Both the position numbers and the translations under genes were made by a program. From NCBI RefSeq assembly GCF_023639785.1, contig NZ_CP098325.1:3658001-3722000 (forward strand): a stretch of DNA of 64,000 nucleotides, given 5' to 3'. The stretch comes from Leclercia adecarboxylata. GTDB taxonomy: Bacteria > Pseudomonadota > Gammaproteobacteria > Enterobacterales > Enterobacteriaceae. The notes under the pieces are model-generated. The model made no database searches. It saw only the letters and a list, made by a program, of their open reading frames with translations, and was not told the DNA's origin. The stretch's first letter is position 1. Each line of letters begins with the position of its first letter. Shown here one piece after another: positions 49,313 to 60,719 of the stretch.

Positions 49313-50434
49313 TTATCGCTGCGGCAAATACTGCAGCGGGTTTACGGATTTCCCCTTGTAACGAATTTCAAAATGCAAGCGTGTAGAACTGGTTCCGGTG
49401 CTACCCATGGTAGCTATTTTTTGCCCCGCCTTAACTTCTTGTTGTTCCCGGACCAGCATCGTATCGTTATGGGCGTAGGCACTCAGGTAATCATCGTTGT
49501 GTTTGATGATAATAAGATTACCGTAACCGCGCAGAGCGTTACCGGCGTATACAACACGACCATCTGCGGTCGCGATAATAGCCTGTCCCTTACTCCCTGC
49601 GATATCGACCCCTTTATTTCCCCCCTCGGAGGAAGAAAAGTTCTCGATAACCTTGCCTTCAGTCGGCCAGCGCCACGAAGAGATCGTTGAGCTGGACGTC
49701 ACACTGCTGGCAACGGGTGCGGTAGAGCTAACCACAGGTGCCGTAACGGGCGCCGTGACAACGGTCGTAGTCCCCTTATTATTCGGCAACATCTTGTTAG
49801 CACTCTGTTCACCTGAATCCTCAGAATACGTAATTGTCGGTTGCGACGCAACCACCGTGCTTGATTTTTGCACAGGCGTCACACTGTTATTTTGCGCCGT
49901 CACATCAGCCGCAGAAACGGTGTTGCCAGGCGTTAGCGGTTTACCCGTTGCGTTACCAACCTGCAGCGTCTGGCCGACTTCCAGACCATACGGGGCCTGG
50001 ACGTTATTTCGCTGCGCAAGATCACGGAAATCGTTCCCGGTAATCCAGGCAATATAGAAGAGCGTATCGCCGCGTTTAACGGTATAGGTGCTGCCGCCGG
50101 TATAGCTTCCTTTCGGAATGTTCCCATACTTACGGTTATACACAATGCGGCCATTTTCGGTCTGAACAGGCTGATCCACTGGCTGAATCTGAGTTGGCTG
50201 GGTAACCGGTGGCTGTACAGGCTGAATTTGCGGAGTTTGCTGTGCCGCCGGAGTACTCATTTGAGGGGTGATCAGCATGCCGCCGGATGGATTACCAGAA
50301 CTGGTACCGTTGCTGCCGCCAACCGAACTCACAGGCGCAGGGGCATTATTCGAAGTACAACCCGCCAGCCAGATTGAAACCAGTGACAATGCCGCAACAC
50401 GGCTGATGGTGAATTTTGGGCTTCCCGCGCTCAT
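49313..50434 (-). CDS. nlpD: NlpD, lipoprotein activator of amidase AmiC
   Basis: The protein has 373 residues (E. coli 379). A lipobox LAGC is at about residues 23-26. A LysM domain (about 120-165) is followed by a Pro/Thr/Val-rich linker and a C-terminal degenerate M23 peptidase (LytM) domain (about 265-370) without the zinc ligands. It activates AmiC for daughter-cell separation. It is encoded upstream of rpoS and carries the rpoS promoter. Confidence 0.95.
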   Translation of the reverse strand: MSAGSPKFTISRVAALSLVSIWLAGCTSNNAPAPVSSVGGSNGTSSGNPSGGMLITPQMSTPAAQQTPQIQPVQPPVTQPTQIQPVDQPVQTENGRIVYNRKYGNIPKGSYTGGSTYTVKRGDTLFYIAWITGNDFRDLAQRNNVQAPYGLEVGQTLQVGNATGKPLTPGNTVSAADVTAQNNSVTPVQKSSTVVASQPTITYSEDSGEQSANKMLPNNKGTTTVVTAPVTAPVVSSTAPVASSVTSSSTISSWRWPTEGKVIENFSSSEGGNKGVDIAGSKGQAIIATADGRVVYAGNALRGYGNLIIIKHNDDYLSAYAHNDTMLVREQQEVKAGQKIATMGSTGTSSTRLHFEIRYKGKSVNPLQYLPQR

Positions 50435-50549
50435 TTATCCCCCAGGATTATTTTTAATTACCAGTGACTTAAAATTACCGTAGTGTCACAACGTTTTGCG
50501 CCACACCATACGCTGAATTTGCCCGAAAAACCCTGGAATAATCCGAGTC

Positions 50550-51176
50550 TCAGGCCAGCTCTCCTTTCACCAGGGGCACGAAACGTACGGCTTCTACGGT
50601 ATCGATGATGAACTCGTTGCCCCGTCGACAAACACGCTTCAACAGCTGATGTTCATCGCCCACCGGTAAAACGAGGATCCCGCCGTCATCCAGCTGCGCC
50701 ATCAGCGCATCCGGGATCTCAGGCGGTGCAGCCGTCACGATAATGGCATCAAACGGGCCGCGTGCCTTCCAGCCCTGCCAGCCATCCCCGTGACGGGTAG
50801 AAATATTGTGTAAATCGAGCTGCTTGAGGCGACGGCGCGCGTGCCACTGAAGCCCTTTAATGCGTTCAACCGAGCAGACATGATGCACCAGGTGCGCCAG
50901 AATAGCGGTCTGATATCCCGAACCGGTGCCAATCTCCAGCACCCGCGAGTCCGGGGTCAGCTCCAGCAGCTCGGTCATGCGCGCCACCATATAGGGCTGG
51001 GAGATGGTTTGCCCCTGCCCTATCGGCAACGCGACGTTTTCCCAGGCTTTGTGCTCAAACGCCTCATCCACGAATTTTTCCCGCGGCACCCGCGAGATGG
51101 CGTCCAGCACCCGCTCGTCAGCAATACCCTGACTGCGTAATTGATTCAGAAGAGTTTGTACACGATTGCTTACCAT
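50550..51176 (-). CDS. pcm: Pcm, protein-L-isoaspartate O-methyltransferase
   Basis: The 208-residue protein has the SAM-binding motif [15 protein letters not shown] near residue 80. It repairs isoaspartyl damage in old proteins. It overlaps surE by 7 bases and is translated in the truD-surE-pcm series. Length and order match E. coli. Confidence 0.96.
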   Translation of the reverse strand: MVSNRVQTLLNQLRSQGIADERVLDAISRVPREKFVDEAFEHKAWENVALPIGQGQTISQPYMVARMTELLELTPDSRVLEIGTGSGYQTAILAHLVHHVCSVERIKGLQWHARRRLKQLDLHNISTRHGDGWQGWKARGPFDAIIVTAAPPEIPDALMAQLDDGGILVLPVGDEHQLLKRVCRRGNEFIIDTVEAVRFVPLVKGELA

Positions 51177-51931
51177 TGCGAGCTCACCCCGGCACGATCC
51201 AGCCAGCCTGATACCACATCCTGCGCGTTGTGCGCGGTCAAATCTACATGTAGTGGGGTAACGGAAACGTAGCCTTCATCCACGGCGGCAAAATCGGTAT
51301 CCGGCCCGGCATCGTGCTTTTCGCCCGGCGGGCCAATCCAGTACAGCGTGTTACCGCGTGGATCTTCCTGCGGGATCACTTTATCCGCCGGATGACGGCT
51401 ACCGCAGCGCGTCACGCGGATACCTTTGATCTGATCCAGCGGCAGGTCCGGCACGTTGATGTTAAGGATGCGTCCGGTACGCAGCGGCTCGCGGCTCAGC
51501 GCACGCAGAATGGCGCAGGTGACCGCCGCGGCGGTGTCATAATGCTGATGGCCGTTGAGCGAAACCGCCAGAGCAGGAAAGCCGAGGTGGCGGCCTTCCA
51601 TTGCGGCGGCTACCGTTCCGGAGTAGATCACGTCATCGCCCAGGTTGGGTCCGGCATTGATGCCGGAAACCACCACATCCGGGCGGGGACGCATCAGCGC
51701 ATTGACGCCCAGAAAGACACAGTCGGTGGGAGTGCCCATCTGAACGGCGATATCGCCGTTGTCGAAGGTAAAGGTGCGAAGAGACGACTCGAGGGTTAAC
51801 GAGTTAGAGGCACCGCTGCGGTTACGATCGGGAGCCACCACCTGCACCTCGGCGAACTCACGTAGCGCTTTAGCCAGGGTCTGAATGCCTGGCGCATGGA
51901 TCCCGTCATCGTTACTCAGCAATATTCGCAT
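51170..51931 (-). CDS. surE: SurE, 5'/3'-nucleotidase and exopolyphosphatase
   Basis: From the ATG at 51931 the protein has 253 residues, with the metal-binding NDDG motif at residues 7-10 (ILLSNDDG). It dephosphorylates nucleoside monophosphates and helps stationary-phase survival. It overlaps truD by 20 bases and pcm by 7. Confidence 0.96.
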   Translation of the reverse strand: MRILLSNDDGIHAPGIQTLAKALREFAEVQVVAPDRNRSGASNSLTLESSLRTFTFDNGDIAVQMGTPTDCVFLGVNALMRPRPDVVVSGINAGPNLGDDVIYSGTVAAAMEGRHLGFPALAVSLNGHQHYDTAAAVTCAILRALSREPLRTGRILNINVPDLPLDQIKGIRVTRCGSRHPADKVIPQEDPRGNTLYWIGPPGEKHDAGPDTDFAAVDEGYVSVTPLHVDLTAHNAQDVVSGWLDRAGVSSQW

Positions 51932-52961
51932 AGTCACCCGAAGTGTTGATAAGTTCCCTGACAACACTGGTGGCAAAGCTGCCAGCCGGCAGCCAGAAAC
52001 GTAGCTCGACGGTTACGTCATCCCACCAGTTCCAGCTCAGCTGCTGCGGATAGAGCAGCATCGCCCGGCGTGCCGCTTCGACTTTTTCCCGCACCAGCAG
52101 TGAGCATAACTCTGTTTCATCGGCGATGGCATCCTGCTCAAAGCGCAGCGCATCACCCTGCGGACCCCAGTCGCCGGTACCCGGCAGGGCCGCAGTGATC
52201 AGCAGGGTTTTCGCATTGACGCGCGCCTGCACATCGCTCATTTCTTCATCAGTGGCGACAAACCAGCTGCCGCGTCCCGCTAATTGTAGCGCATCGCCGA
52301 CAACAACTTGATTCGCGTCTGTTTTTTTCAGTCGCTCGCTGACGATTTGATTAAACAACGCGCTGCGGGCTGCCGACAACCAAAAACTGCGTTTATTGCG
52401 ATCCCGCACCGGTGCATTGCTTTGCGCCCAGCGCAGTGCGCCCTGCAGGTTACTGCCGCCAATGCCAAAACGCTGCGCGCCGAAGTAGTTCGGCACGCCC
52501 TGCTCGTTGATGGCGTTAAGACGCTGTTCGACCTCATCGCGGTTGCTCACCTCGCGCAGCACCAGGGTAAAGGCGTTGCCCTTGAGCGCCCCGAGGCGCA
52601 ATTTGCGCTTGTGGCGGGCATATTCCAGAACCTGACAGCCTTCAAGCTGGAACTGGCTTAAATCGGGCATTCCATTACCCGGCACCCGCGCGCAGAGCCA
52701 CTGTTCCGTTACGGCGTGTTTGTCTTTCTGGCCCGCAAAGCTCACTTCACGAGGGTGAATTTTCAGGAACTTCGCCAGCGCCTCGGCGACAAAACGGGTG
52801 TTGCAGCCGTTTTTCAGGATCCGCACCAGAATGTGCTCGCCCTCACCGTCCGGCTCAAAGCCCAGATCTTCGACCACCACGAAATCTTCCGGATTGGCTT
52901 TCAGCAGGCCCGTGCCCTGCGGTTTACCGTGCAGGTACGTCAGGTTGTCGAAGTCCGTCAT
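51912..52961 (-). CDS. truD: TruD, tRNA pseudouridine-13 synthase
   Basis: The 349-residue protein has the catalytic Asp in [12 protein letters not shown] near residue 80 and the TruD motif [10 protein letters not shown] near 158. It makes pseudouridine 13 in tRNA-Glu. It overlaps ispF by 4 bases. Confidence 0.96.
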   Translation of the reverse strand: MTDFDNLTYLHGKPQGTGLLKANPEDFVVVEDLGFEPDGEGEHILVRILKNGCNTRFVAEALAKFLKIHPREVSFAGQKDKHAVTEQWLCARVPGNGMPDLSQFQLEGCQVLEYARHKRKLRLGALKGNAFTLVLREVSNRDEVEQRLNAINEQGVPNYFGAQRFGIGGSNLQGALRWAQSNAPVRDRNKRSFWLSAARSALFNQIVSERLKKTDANQVVVGDALQLAGRGSWFVATDEEMSDVQARVNAKTLLITAALPGTGDWGPQGDALRFEQDAIADETELCSLLVREKVEAARRAMLLYPQQLSWNWWDDVTVELRFWLPAGSFATSVVRELINTSGDYANIAE

Positions 52962-53437
52962 TTGGCCGCCTTCACCAGCAGAGCCACGGCTTCGCAGGCA
53001 ATGCCTTCACCCCGGCCGGTAAAGCCGAGCTTCTCGGTGGTGGTCGCTTTGACGTTAACATCATCCATATGGCAGCCGAGATCTTCAGCAATAAAAACGC
53101 GCATCTGAGGGATGTGCGGCAGCATTTTCGGCGCCTGGGCAATAATGGTCACATCCACGTTACCGAGGGTAAAGCCTTTGGCCTGGATACGGCGCCAGGC
53201 TTCGCGCAGCAGCTCACGGCTGTCGGCGCCTTTAAAGGCCGGATCGGTGTCCGGGAACAGCTTGCCGATATCGCCCAGCGCCGCCGCACCCAGCAGCGCG
53301 TCGGTTAACGCGTGCAGGGCAACATCGCCATCAGAATGCGCCAGCAGTCCTTTTTCATAAGGGATGCGTACGCCGCCAATGATAATTGGGCCCTCGCCGC
53401 CAAAGGCGTGTACGTCAAAACCATGTCCAATTCGCAT
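52958..53437 (-). CDS. ispF: IspF, 2-C-methyl-D-erythritol 2,4-cyclodiphosphate synthase
   Basis: The 159-residue protein starts [14 protein letters not shown], which holds the zinc ligands (Asp8, His10, His42). It is a step of the MEP isoprenoid pathway. The start codon overlaps the ispD stop by one base. Confidence 0.97.
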   Translation of the reverse strand: MRIGHGFDVHAFGGEGPIIIGGVRIPYEKGLLAHSDGDVALHALTDALLGAAALGDIGKLFPDTDPAFKGADSRELLREAWRRIQAKGFTLGNVDVTIIAQAPKMLPHIPQMRVFIAEDLGCHMDDVNVKATTTEKLGFTGRGEGIACEAVALLVKAAK

Positions 53438-54147
53438 TATGCCTTCTCCTGATGGGTCGAACGGGTAAGATAAAATTCTGCCAGCTGTAAATCTTCGGGA
53501 CGCGTCACTTTTATATTATCTGCGCGCCCTTCAATCAGTTCCGGGTGAAAACCGCAGTACTCCAGCGCCGAGGCTTCGTCGGTGATGGTTGCCCCTTCGT
53601 TCAACGCACGGGTTAAACAGGCGTGCAGCAGCTCGCGGGGGAAAAACTGCGGCGTGAGCGCATGCCAGAGATCGACGCGCTCCACGGTATGCGCGATGGC
53701 CGGAAGCCCTGGCTCGCCGCGTTTCATGGTATCGCGAACCGGCGTCGCCAGAATGCCGCCAACGCGGCTGGTTTCGCTGATGGCCAGCAGCCGCGCCAGA
53801 TCGTCCTGATGCAGGCACGGACGCGCCGCATCATGCACCAGCACCCACTGTGCGTCTCCGGCGGCCTGCAATCCCGCCAGCACCGAATCGGCACGCTCTG
53901 CGCCGCCGTCAACCATGGTCACCTGCGGGTGGCTGGCAAGCGGCAGCGCGGCAAAGCGGGCATCCCCCGGACTGATAGCGATAATGACCCGCGTCACGCG
54001 TGGGTTCGCCAGCAGCGCCGCCACGGTGTGCTCGAGGATCGTTTTATCACCAATTGAAAGGTATTGTTTAGGACATTCAGTCTGCATGCGCCGGCCAAAC
54101 CCGGCGGCTGGCACAACGGCGCATACGTTCGAAAAAGTTACTGCCAT
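53437..54147 (-). CDS. ispD: IspD, MEP cytidylyltransferase
   Basis: From the ATG at 54147 ([20 protein letters not shown]) the protein has 236 residues, as in E. coli. The nucleotide-binding loop AAGFGRRM is at about residues 14-21. It forms CDP-methylerythritol in the MEP pathway. It follows ftsB after 19 bases and is coupled to ispF. Confidence 0.96.
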   Translation of the reverse strand: MAVTFSNVCAVVPAAGFGRRMQTECPKQYLSIGDKTILEHTVAALLANPRVTRVIIAISPGDARFAALPLASHPQVTMVDGGAERADSVLAGLQAAGDAQWVLVHDAARPCLHQDDLARLLAISETSRVGGILATPVRDTMKRGEPGLPAIAHTVERVDLWHALTPQFFPRELLHACLTRALNEGATITDEASALEYCGFHPELIEGRADNIKVTRPEDLQLAEFYLTRSTHQEKA

Positions 54148-54166
54148 GGCGTAATCCTGGGCCTGA

Positions 54167-54478
54167 TTATCGAGTGTTTTGTATTGAGCCCTGGTTGCGT
54201 TTAGACGCATCCGGCACCAGACGATAGAAGGTTTCGCCCGGTTTAGTCATGCTGAGTTCGTTGCGCGCGCGCTCTTCAATGGCTTCCTGGCCGCCATTGA
54301 GATCGTCAATTTCCGCAAACAGCTGATCGTTTCGCGCTTTAAGTTTGCTGTTTGTAGCCTGCTGCGCCGTCACATCGTCGCTGACGCGACTGTAATCGTG
54401 AAGGCCGTTCTTACCGAACCACAGCGAATACTGAAGCCAGACCAGCAGAGCCAGCAACAGCAGCGTAAGTTTACCCAT
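54167..54478 (-). CDS. ftsB: FtsB, cell division protein of the FtsQLB complex
   Basis: The 103-residue protein has one membrane helix (residues ~4-21, [19 protein letters not shown]) and then a periplasmic coiled coil (about 29-70). It is a divisome protein that works with FtsL and FtsQ. First gene of the ftsB-ispD-ispF-truD-surE-pcm series. Confidence 0.96.
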   Translation of the reverse strand: MGKLTLLLLALLVWLQYSLWFGKNGLHDYSRVSDDVTAQQATNSKLKARNDQLFAEIDDLNGGQEAIEERARNELSMTKPGETFYRLVPDASKRNQGSIQNTR

Positions 54479-54645
54479 CCTGCCCCCTGAAAAACGGCAT
54501 CATCATCCCATAACTCTCCCCACGACTCTACATCGGGGCTACAGAGATGCCGCAACATTGCGGGCAAATGTACCACATTTTTTTTGCATATTCGCGCAAG
54601 CCAACAATGTCACATAGTTGGTTACGGTTTGCATTATGGATGAAC

Positions 54646-54969
54646 TTATCCCATGAGCCACAAAAATAACAGTCCGACCATTGCCACCACCGTCATCACG
54701 GTGAAAAACGAACTGTAGAGCAGCTTGCCGTTAAGCAGAGAGTGCAGCGCGATCCCCACCACAACGGCGACGGGCATCAGTGCCAGGAAGAAGGGCCAGG
54801 TATAGAGGAAGAAGAAGAGCGTGTTGCTGCCATAAAACAGGAAAGGGATCCCCAGTGCCATCAGCCATGACGCAAAGCCGACAATCGCCCCAGGAAAAGA
54901 CCAGGTCGTCTCGTCGTTTGCCGATACTGTGTCCGACCCGGTGATAATGTAGTTTTCACTGTTCCGCAT
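54646..54969 (-). CDS. ygbE: YgbE, DUF3561 inner-membrane protein
   Basis: From the ATG at 54969 (MRNSENYIITGSDTV) the protein has 107 residues, like E. coli YgbE. Three hydrophobic helices are visible. The function is unknown. It lies just after cysC, and the 167-base gap to ftsB holds no gene. Confidence 0.88.
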   Translation of the reverse strand: MRNSENYIITGSDTVSANDETTWSFPGAIVGFASWLMALGIPFLFYGSNTLFFFLYTWPFFLALMPVAVVVGIALHSLLNGKLLYSSFFTVMTVVAMVGLLFLWLMG

Positions 54970-55027
54970 AGCTGATCCTGTGACCGTGACATATTGATGG
55001 AGATTAAGCATCCCCATCAATACCATC

Positions 55028-55633
55028 TCAGGATCTGATAATATCGCCCTGCCGGAGCAGGTCTAATAATTGGCTTACTAAATTTGTTACCAATTGTTGA
55101 CCTTCAAGGTGAATATCCGGGGTTTCCGGCGCTTCGTAGACCGCATCAATGCCGGTGAAATTCTTCAGCTCGCCGGCGCGGGCCTTTTTGTACAGCCCCT
55201 TCGGATCGCGCTGTTCGCAAATGTCCAGCGGGGTATCGACAAAGACCTCAATGAAGCGGCTGTTGCCCACCCGCTCACGCACCATCTGCCGCTCGGCGCG
55301 GTGCGGTGAGATAAAGGCCGTTAACACCACCAGCCCGGCATCGGCCATCAGGCTGGCGACTTCGCCCACCCGACGGATGTTCTCTTTACGATCTTCATCG
55401 CTAAAACCGAGATCGCTACACAGGCCGTGGCGCACGTTGTCGCCATCCAGCAGATAGGTGCTGACGCCAACGTTGTGCAGCGCCTCTTCAAGCGCGCCCG
55501 CGACGGTAGACTTACCGGACCCGGAGAGCCCGGTAAACCACAGCACAACCCCACGGTGACCGTGGAGTTGTTCGCGATCGTCCACCGTGACCGGATGAGG
55601 ATGCCAGACGACGTTCTCATCATGCTGCGCCAT
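55028..55633 (-). CDS. cysC: CysC, adenylylsulfate kinase
   Basis: The 201-residue protein has the P-loop GLSGSGKST near residue 35. It phosphorylates APS to PAPS, the second activation step of sulfate. Its start overlaps the cysN stop by one base. Fourth gene of the cysG-cysD-cysN-cysC series. Confidence 0.97.
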   Translation of the reverse strand: MAQHDENVVWHPHPVTVDDREQLHGHRGVVLWFTGLSGSGKSTVAGALEEALHNVGVSTYLLDGDNVRHGLCSDLGFSDEDRKENIRRVGEVASLMADAGLVVLTAFISPHRAERQMVRERVGNSRFIEVFVDTPLDICEQRDPKGLYKKARAGELKNFTGIDAVYEAPETPDIHLEGQQLVTNLVSQLLDLLRQGDIIRS

Positions 55634-57060
55634 TACTTGCCTCCCAGCAGATCGCGCGCGCCCCAGTGCGGGAAGTGTTTGCGCACCAGCGCGTTCAGCT
55701 CCAGCTCAAAGGCGCTGAATTCAGACGGCACCGCGCTTGCCTGTTCGTGCGGCTCACGCACCATCCCTGCGCCAACGGTGACGTTGGTCAGACGGTCGAT
55801 AATGATTAAGCCCCCGGTCACCGGGTTCTGCTGATACCGATCCAGCATCAGCGGTTCGTCGAAGGTGAAATCCACCAGACCAATGCCGTTCAGCGGCAGC
55901 TCAGTCACGCTGTGCTGCGCCAGGTTGTTGATGTCGACCTGGTACTGCACGCCATCCACCCGGGCACGGGTTTTCTTTCCGGCAATTTTGATGTCGTAGC
56001 TCTGGCCCGGGCTCAGGGGCTGCTCGGCCATCCACACCACATCAATGGAAGCACTCTGCACCGCAGGCAGCGTCTCTTGTGCATCCACCAGCAGGTCGCC
56101 GCGGCTGATATCAATTTCGTCTTTCAGCACCAGCGTGACCGCCTCTCCTGCTCCGGCTTCCTGCAGATCGCCATCAAAGGTGACGATGCGGGTGATCGCG
56201 GATTCCACGCCGGACGGCAGGACCTTCACGCGCTGGCCTACCTGCACGCTGCCGGAGGCAAGGGTGCCGGAGAAGCCGCGGAAATCGAGATTCGGACGGT
56301 TCACGTATTGCACCGGGAAACGCATCGGCTGCGTTTCAACGCTGCGCTGGATCTCAACGGTCTCCAGCACTTCCAGCAGCGTCGGGCCGCTGTACCACGG
56401 CATGCTCACACTCTGGGACGCCACGTTATCCCCTTCCAGCGCCGACAGCGGCACAAAGCGGATGTCGAGGTTGCCCGGCAGCTGCCCGGCAAAGGTCAGG
56501 TAACTTTCACGGATCTCGTTAAACTTCTCTTCGCTGAAGTTGACCAGGTCCATTTTGTTGACCGCCACCACCAGGTGTTTGATCCCAAGCAAAGTGGAGA
56601 TAAAGCTGTGGCGACGGGTCTGATCCAGCACCCCTTTACGGGCGTCGATCAGCAGGATCGCCAGGTCGCAGGTGGATGCGCCGGTCGCCATATTACGGGT
56701 GTACTGCTCATGCCCCGGGGTGTCGGCGATAATAAATTTGCGCTTTTCGGTAGAGAAGTAGCGATAGGCCACGTCGATGGTGATGCCCTGCTCGCGCTCC
56801 GCCTGCAGGCCATCCACCAGCAGGGCCAGATCGAGTTTCTCGCCCTGGGTGCCGTGGCGCTTGCTGTCGTTGTGCAGCGAAGAGAGCTGATCTTCATAGA
56901 TCTGACGGGTATCGTGCAGCAGACGGCCAATCAGGGTGCTTTTCCCGTCGTCCACGCTGCCGCAGGTCAGAAAACGCAGCAAACTTTTGTGCTGCTGGGC
57001 GTGCAGGTAGGCTTCGACGCCGCCTTCATTGGCGATCTGTTGAGCAATAGTGGTATTCAT
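55633..57060 (-). CDS. cysN: CysN, GTPase subunit of ATP sulfurylase
   Basis: The 475-residue translation-factor-like GTPase has GSVDDGKST near residue 34 (P-loop), DTPGHEQY near 112 and NKMDLV near 168. GTP hydrolysis drives sulfate adenylation by CysD. It starts 9 bases after cysD. Confidence 0.97.
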   Translation of the reverse strand: MNTTIAQQIANEGGVEAYLHAQQHKSLLRFLTCGSVDDGKSTLIGRLLHDTRQIYEDQLSSLHNDSKRHGTQGEKLDLALLVDGLQAEREQGITIDVAYRYFSTEKRKFIIADTPGHEQYTRNMATGASTCDLAILLIDARKGVLDQTRRHSFISTLLGIKHLVVAVNKMDLVNFSEEKFNEIRESYLTFAGQLPGNLDIRFVPLSALEGDNVASQSVSMPWYSGPTLLEVLETVEIQRSVETQPMRFPVQYVNRPNLDFRGFSGTLASGSVQVGQRVKVLPSGVESAITRIVTFDGDLQEAGAGEAVTLVLKDEIDISRGDLLVDAQETLPAVQSASIDVVWMAEQPLSPGQSYDIKIAGKKTRARVDGVQYQVDINNLAQHSVTELPLNGIGLVDFTFDEPLMLDRYQQNPVTGGLIIIDRLTNVTVGAGMVREPHEQASAVPSEFSAFELELNALVRKHFPHWGARDLLGGK

Positions 57061-57069
57061 GGCGGCTCC

Positions 57070-57978
57070 TTAGAAATAACCCTGACGTTTCTTCAGCTCC
57101 ATCGAGCCTGCCTGGTCGCGGTCAATCACGCGCCCCTGTCGCTCGCTGGTGGTTGAGACCAGCATCTCTTCAATGATCTCCGGCAGCGTCTGCGCGTCAG
57201 ATTCCACCGCGCCGGTCAGCGGCCAGCAGCCGAGGGTACGGAAACGCACCATCCGCTTTTTGATCACTTCCCCAGGCTGCAGATCGATGCGATCGTCGTC
57301 CACCATCATCAGCATGCCGTCGCGCTCCAGCACCGGGCGTTCAGCCGCCAGATACAGTGGAACGATCTCGATATTTTCCAGATAGATGTACTGCCAGATA
57401 TCCAGTTCAGTCCAGTTGGAGAGCGGGAAGACGCGAATGCTTTCGCCTTTGTTAATCTGGCCGTTGTAGTTGTGCCACAGCTCAGGGCGCTGGTTTTTTG
57501 GGTCCCAGCGATGGAAGCGATCGCGGAAGGAGTAGATGCGCTCCTTGGCACGGGATTTCTCTTCGTCGCGGCGGGCGCCGCCGAAGGCGGCATCAAAGTC
57601 GTATTTGTTCAGCGCCTGCTTCAGCCCTTCGGTTTTCATGATATCGGTATGTTTACCGCTGCCGTGCACGAACGGGTTAATGCCCATTGCCACCCCTTCC
57701 GGGTTTTTATGCACCAGCAGTTCGCAGCCGTACGCTTTGGCGGTACGGTCACGGAACTCATACATTTCGCGGAATTTCCAGCCGGTATCCACATGCAGCA
57801 GCGGGAACGGCAGCGTGCCAGGGTAAAACGCTTTACGCGCCAGGTGCAGCATTACGCTGGAGTCTTTCCCGATGGAGTACATCATTACCGGATTAGCAAA
57901 CTCAGCGGCCACTTCGCGGATAATATGAATACTTTCCGCTTCCAGTTGCCGCAGGTGCGTCAGTCGTTTTTGATCCAT
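57070..57978 (-). CDS. cysD: CysD, catalytic subunit of ATP sulfurylase
   Basis: The 302-residue PAPS-reductase-family nucleotidyltransferase has [12 protein letters not shown] near residue 36 and [17 protein letters not shown] near 129. It adenylates sulfate to APS together with CysN. It follows cysG2 after 9 bases. Confidence 0.97.
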   Translation of the reverse strand: MDQKRLTHLRQLEAESIHIIREVAAEFANPVMMYSIGKDSSVMLHLARKAFYPGTLPFPLLHVDTGWKFREMYEFRDRTAKAYGCELLVHKNPEGVAMGINPFVHGSGKHTDIMKTEGLKQALNKYDFDAAFGGARRDEEKSRAKERIYSFRDRFHRWDPKNQRPELWHNYNGQINKGESIRVFPLSNWTELDIWQYIYLENIEIVPLYLAAERPVLERDGMLMMVDDDRIDLQPGEVIKKRMVRFRTLGCWPLTGAVESDAQTLPEIIEEMLVSTTSERQGRVIDRDQAGSMELKKRQGYF

Positions 57979-57987
57979 AACCGTTCC

Positions 57988-59346
57988 TTAAGCCAGAGTC
58001 ACCACAGAAGAGCCAAACCCTTCTGTGTCTGTTGTGTTTTGAAACCAGGCGAGCGTGCTGTGCAGCTGCACCACTTCACCCACCACAATCAGGGCGGGCA
58101 TCGGGGCGTCTTTCGCGAGGGTTGCAAGGTGTTGTAGTGTTCCGGTGGTCACGCGCTGATCGACGCGCGTGCCGCGGGATATCACCGCCACAGGCGTATT
58201 CGCATCGCGCCCGTGGCGAATCAGTTGTTCGCTAATTTCCGCCGCTTTCATGGTGCCCATGTAGATGGCGAGCGTCTGTCGGCTTTGCGCCAGATGCGTC
58301 CAGTCAAACGGGGTGCTGTCGGCCTTGTAGTGGCCGGTGACAAAGGTGACGCTCTGGGCGTAATCACGGTGCGTCAGCGGAATACCGGCATAGGCGGTAA
58401 CCGCCGAGGCCGCGGTGATCCCCGGCACCACCTGGAAAGGCACACCCGCTTCGGCTGCCGCCTGTAGCTCTTCGCCGCCGCGACCGAAGATAAAGGGATC
58501 GCCCCCTTTCAGGCGCACCACGGTTTTGCCCTCTCTGGCCGCCGCAATCAGCATCTGGTTGGTGTCGTGCTGGGGAACGGCGTGTCCACCCGCGCGTTTA
58601 CCCACGCAGATTTGCTCAGCGTCGCGACGAATCAGCTCGCGCACGCCGTCGCTCACCAGGTGGTCATAGAAGACGACGTCGGCATCCTGCAGCACCTGCA
58701 AACCGCGCAGGGTCAGCAGGCCGGCATCACCGGGCCCTGCCCCCACCAGAATGATCTCTCCGCCACTGCTGCCGGGATTATCCAGTTCGTCTTCGAGAAG
58801 CTGCTGGGCTGCCGTCTCATTGCCAGCCTGCATCAGGCTGGCAAAGCGCCCTCTGAACACGCGCTCCCAGAAGCGGCGGCGCTCCGCCACGCTGGTCAGG
58901 CGGGTTTTCAGGTGGTTACGCCAGAAGCTGGCCTTCTCGGCCATCCGGCCAAGGCTTGTCGGCAGCAGCGCTTCGATTTTTTCCCGCAATACACGGGCCA
59001 GCACCGGGGCGGTACCGCCGGAGGAGATCGCCACCAGCAGCGGGGAGCGGTCAACAATGGACGGAAAGATAAACGAGCATAAAGGCTGGTCGTCCACCAC
59101 GTTCACCAGACGGTGACGGGCATGGGCAGCATCCGAGACGCGCTGGTTGAGCGCCGGGTTATCGGTGGCGGCAATGACCAGCACCACATTGTCGATTTGC
59201 GATTCAGCAAAGTCCGCTTCGGCAACAACCTGCACGCGAGCGCCCGCCCGGTGTAAAAAGGCAATTTTGCGCTCAGCGATTTCGCCGCTGCCGACAACCA
59301 GTACCGGGCGGTCTTTTACGGCAGCGAATAAAGGAAGGTAATCCAC
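57988..59346 (-). CDS. cysG: CysG2-type siroheme synthase with a shortened N-terminal domain
   Basis: Read from the GTG at 59346 (VDYLPLF…), the protein has 452-453 residues. The C-terminal half (about residues 195-440) is a full uroporphyrinogen-III methyltransferase, with [26 protein letters not shown] and PGITAAS. The N-terminal half is the precorrin-2 dehydrogenase/ferrochelatase ([11 protein letters not shown] near 15, [16 protein letters not shown] near 61, [15 protein letters not shown] near 104). Compared with E. coli CysG, about 21 residues are missing between [10 protein letters not shown] and ADFAESQ, in frame. Siroheme is the cofactor of sulfite reductase CysI, so location at the head of cysDNC is logical. 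This resembles the second cysG of Klebsiella/Enterobacter. An upstream TTG at 59367 is less likely. Confidence 0.88.
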   Translation of the reverse strand: MDYLPLFAAVKDRPVLVVGSGEIAERKIAFLHRAGARVQVVAEADFAESQIDNVVLVIAATDNPALNQRVSDAAHARHRLVNVVDDQPLCSFIFPSIVDRSPLLVAISSGGTAPVLARVLREKIEALLPTSLGRMAEKASFWRNHLKTRLTSVAERRRFWERVFRGRFASLMQAGNETAAQQLLEDELDNPGSSGGEIILVGAGPGDAGLLTLRGLQVLQDADVVFYDHLVSDGVRELIRRDAEQICVGKRAGGHAVPQHDTNQMLIAAAREGKTVVRLKGGDPFIFGRGGEELQAAAEAGVPFQVVPGITAASAVTAYAGIPLTHRDYAQSVTFVTGHYKADSTPFDWTHLAQSRQTLAIYMGTMKAAEISEQLIRHGRDANTPVAVISRGTRVDQRVTTGTLQHLATLAKDAPMPALIVVGEVVQLHSTLAWFQNTTDTEGFGSSVVTLA

Positions 59347-59424
59347 AATGCTACAACTCGCTAACAATCAGGAATAGTGGGACTATAGGGGGCGGCTACG
59401 AGCGAATGAAATTACGAATTGGAA

Positions 59425-59438
59425 TGAGTAGTTACTCA
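59425..59438. promoter_or_regulatory. Palindrome in the cysG-iap divergent region
   Basis: TGAGTAGTTACTCA is an inverted repeat about 80 bases upstream of the cysG start, in an A+T-rich gap of 240 bases that must hold the cysGDNC promoter and the iap promoter. CysB is the expected activator, but its site is too loose to call. No CRISPR repeat or gene is present in this gap. Confidence 0.35.
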
Positions 59439-59586
59439 ATGGAATAACGCTCTGAAAAAGCTCATATCAAAAAGTGCTTAACGCGCGTAATTCCGGGCAT
59501 TTAAGAACAAATCAAATTGTGTAAGCGCAGTCACAGTTTCATACTAAGCGCGTTAAAATTTTGCGTTATTTTTTTAAGGACTCACT

Positions 59587-60630
59587 ATGTTTTCCGCAAT
59601 GCGCCACCAGTACGTTGCTTTGGCGCTCGGCGTTTGCTTGTTCGGAACGGCTCAGGCTAAGACTCCGCCGCTGGGTGAGGTTGCCGCGACGCAGGCGCGT
59701 CACATTGCCACCTTTTTCCCGGGCAGGATGACCGGCACCCCCGCTGAAATGCTCTCCGCTGACTATGTGCGCCAGCAGTTCGCAGGTATGGGTTACCAGA
59801 GCGATATCCGCACCTTTCAAAGCCGCTATATCTATACCTCCCGTAATCTGAGTAAGAACTGGCACAACGTGACCGGCAGCACCGTGATTGCTGCCCACGA
59901 GGGTAAAGCCGCCCAGCAGATTATTATTCTGGCGCATCTCGATACCTACGCCCCGATGAGCGACAGCGATGCCGACAACAACCTTGGCGGCCTCACCTTA
60001 CAGGGTATCGATGACAACGCCGCCGGTGTCGGGGTGATGCTGGAACTGGCCGACCAGCTAAAAGATATTCCTACCCAGTACAGCATCCGCTTTATCGCCA
60101 CCAGCGGCGAAGAGGAGGGACGCCTGGGTGCCGAAAATGTTCTCAAACGCATGAGCGCGGCAGAGAAGAAAAACACCCTGCTGGTGATCAACCTCGATAA
60201 CTTAATCGTGGGGGATAAGCTCTATTTCAACAGCGGCAAAACCACGCCCGGGCCGGTGCGTAAGTTAACCCGCGACCGCGCGCTGGCCATTGCCCGCGCC
60301 CACGGCATCTATGCTGCCACCAACCCCGGCGGCAACAGCGCGTATCCGAAAGGAACCGGATGCTGCAACGATGGCGAGGTGTTCGATAAAGCCGGGATCC
60401 CGGTGCTGTATGTCGAAGCGACCAACTGGTCTCTGGGCAAAAAGGATGGGTATCAGCAGCGGGCGAAATCGAAGGCGTTTCCGGCGGGTACGAGCTGGCA
60501 TGACGTCAGGCTGGATAATCTGCAATACATTGACCAGGCACTGCCGCAGCGGATTGAACACCGCAGCCGGGATGTAGTGCGGGTGATGCTGCCGCTGGTG
60601 AAGGAGCTGGCGAAGGCAGGGAAGACCTGA
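59587..60630 (+). CDS. iap: Iap, M28-family aminopeptidase (alkaline phosphatase isozyme conversion)
   Basis: The protein has 347 residues (E. coli 345), with a signal peptide ending GTAQA near residue 24. M28 zinc-ligand motifs are AHLDTY near 117, DDNAAG near 141 and SGEEEG near 173. In E. coli Iap trims the N-terminal Arg of alkaline phosphatase in the periplasm. It is a single gene. The CRISPR array that follows iap in E. coli is not present here. Confidence 0.95.
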   Translation: MFSAMRHQYVALALGVCLFGTAQAKTPPLGEVAATQARHIATFFPGRMTGTPAEMLSADYVRQQFAGMGYQSDIRTFQSRYIYTSRNLSKNWHNVTGSTVIAAHEGKAAQQIIILAHLDTYAPMSDSDADNNLGGLTLQGIDDNAAGVGVMLELADQLKDIPTQYSIRFIATSGEEEGRLGAENVLKRMSAAEKKNTLLVINLDNLIVGDKLYFNSGKTTPGPVRKLTRDRALAIARAHGIYAATNPGGNSAYPKGTGCCNDGEVFDKAGIPVLYVEATNWSLGKKDGYQQRAKSKAFPAGTSWHDVRLDNLQYIDQALPQRIEHRSRDVVRVMLPLVKELAKAGKT

Positions 60631-60635
60631 GGTCA

Positions 60636-60714
60636 TGCCCGGTGGCGGCTACGCCTTACCGGGCCTACAAACGGCCCGAACCCCTGGCCCGGTAAGCGCA
60701 GCGCCACCGGGCAC
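60636..60714. repeat. REP pair between iap and cysH
   Basis: GCCCGGTGGCGGCTACGCCT… and …GCCCGGTAAGCGCAGCGCCA are facing REP palindromes filling the convergent gap between iap and cysH. Confidence 0.85.
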
Positions 60715-60719
60715 AACAA

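Noticed and set aside
55912..57156. 414-codon plus-strand frame opposite cysN
   Set aside because: It is the reverse complement of cysN with no start signals or recognisable motifs.
59347..60719. Search for a CRISPR-Cas locus beside iap
   Set aside because: iap borders CRISPR in E. coli, but both flanks here hold only promoter sequence and a REP pair, with no repeat-spacer pattern.
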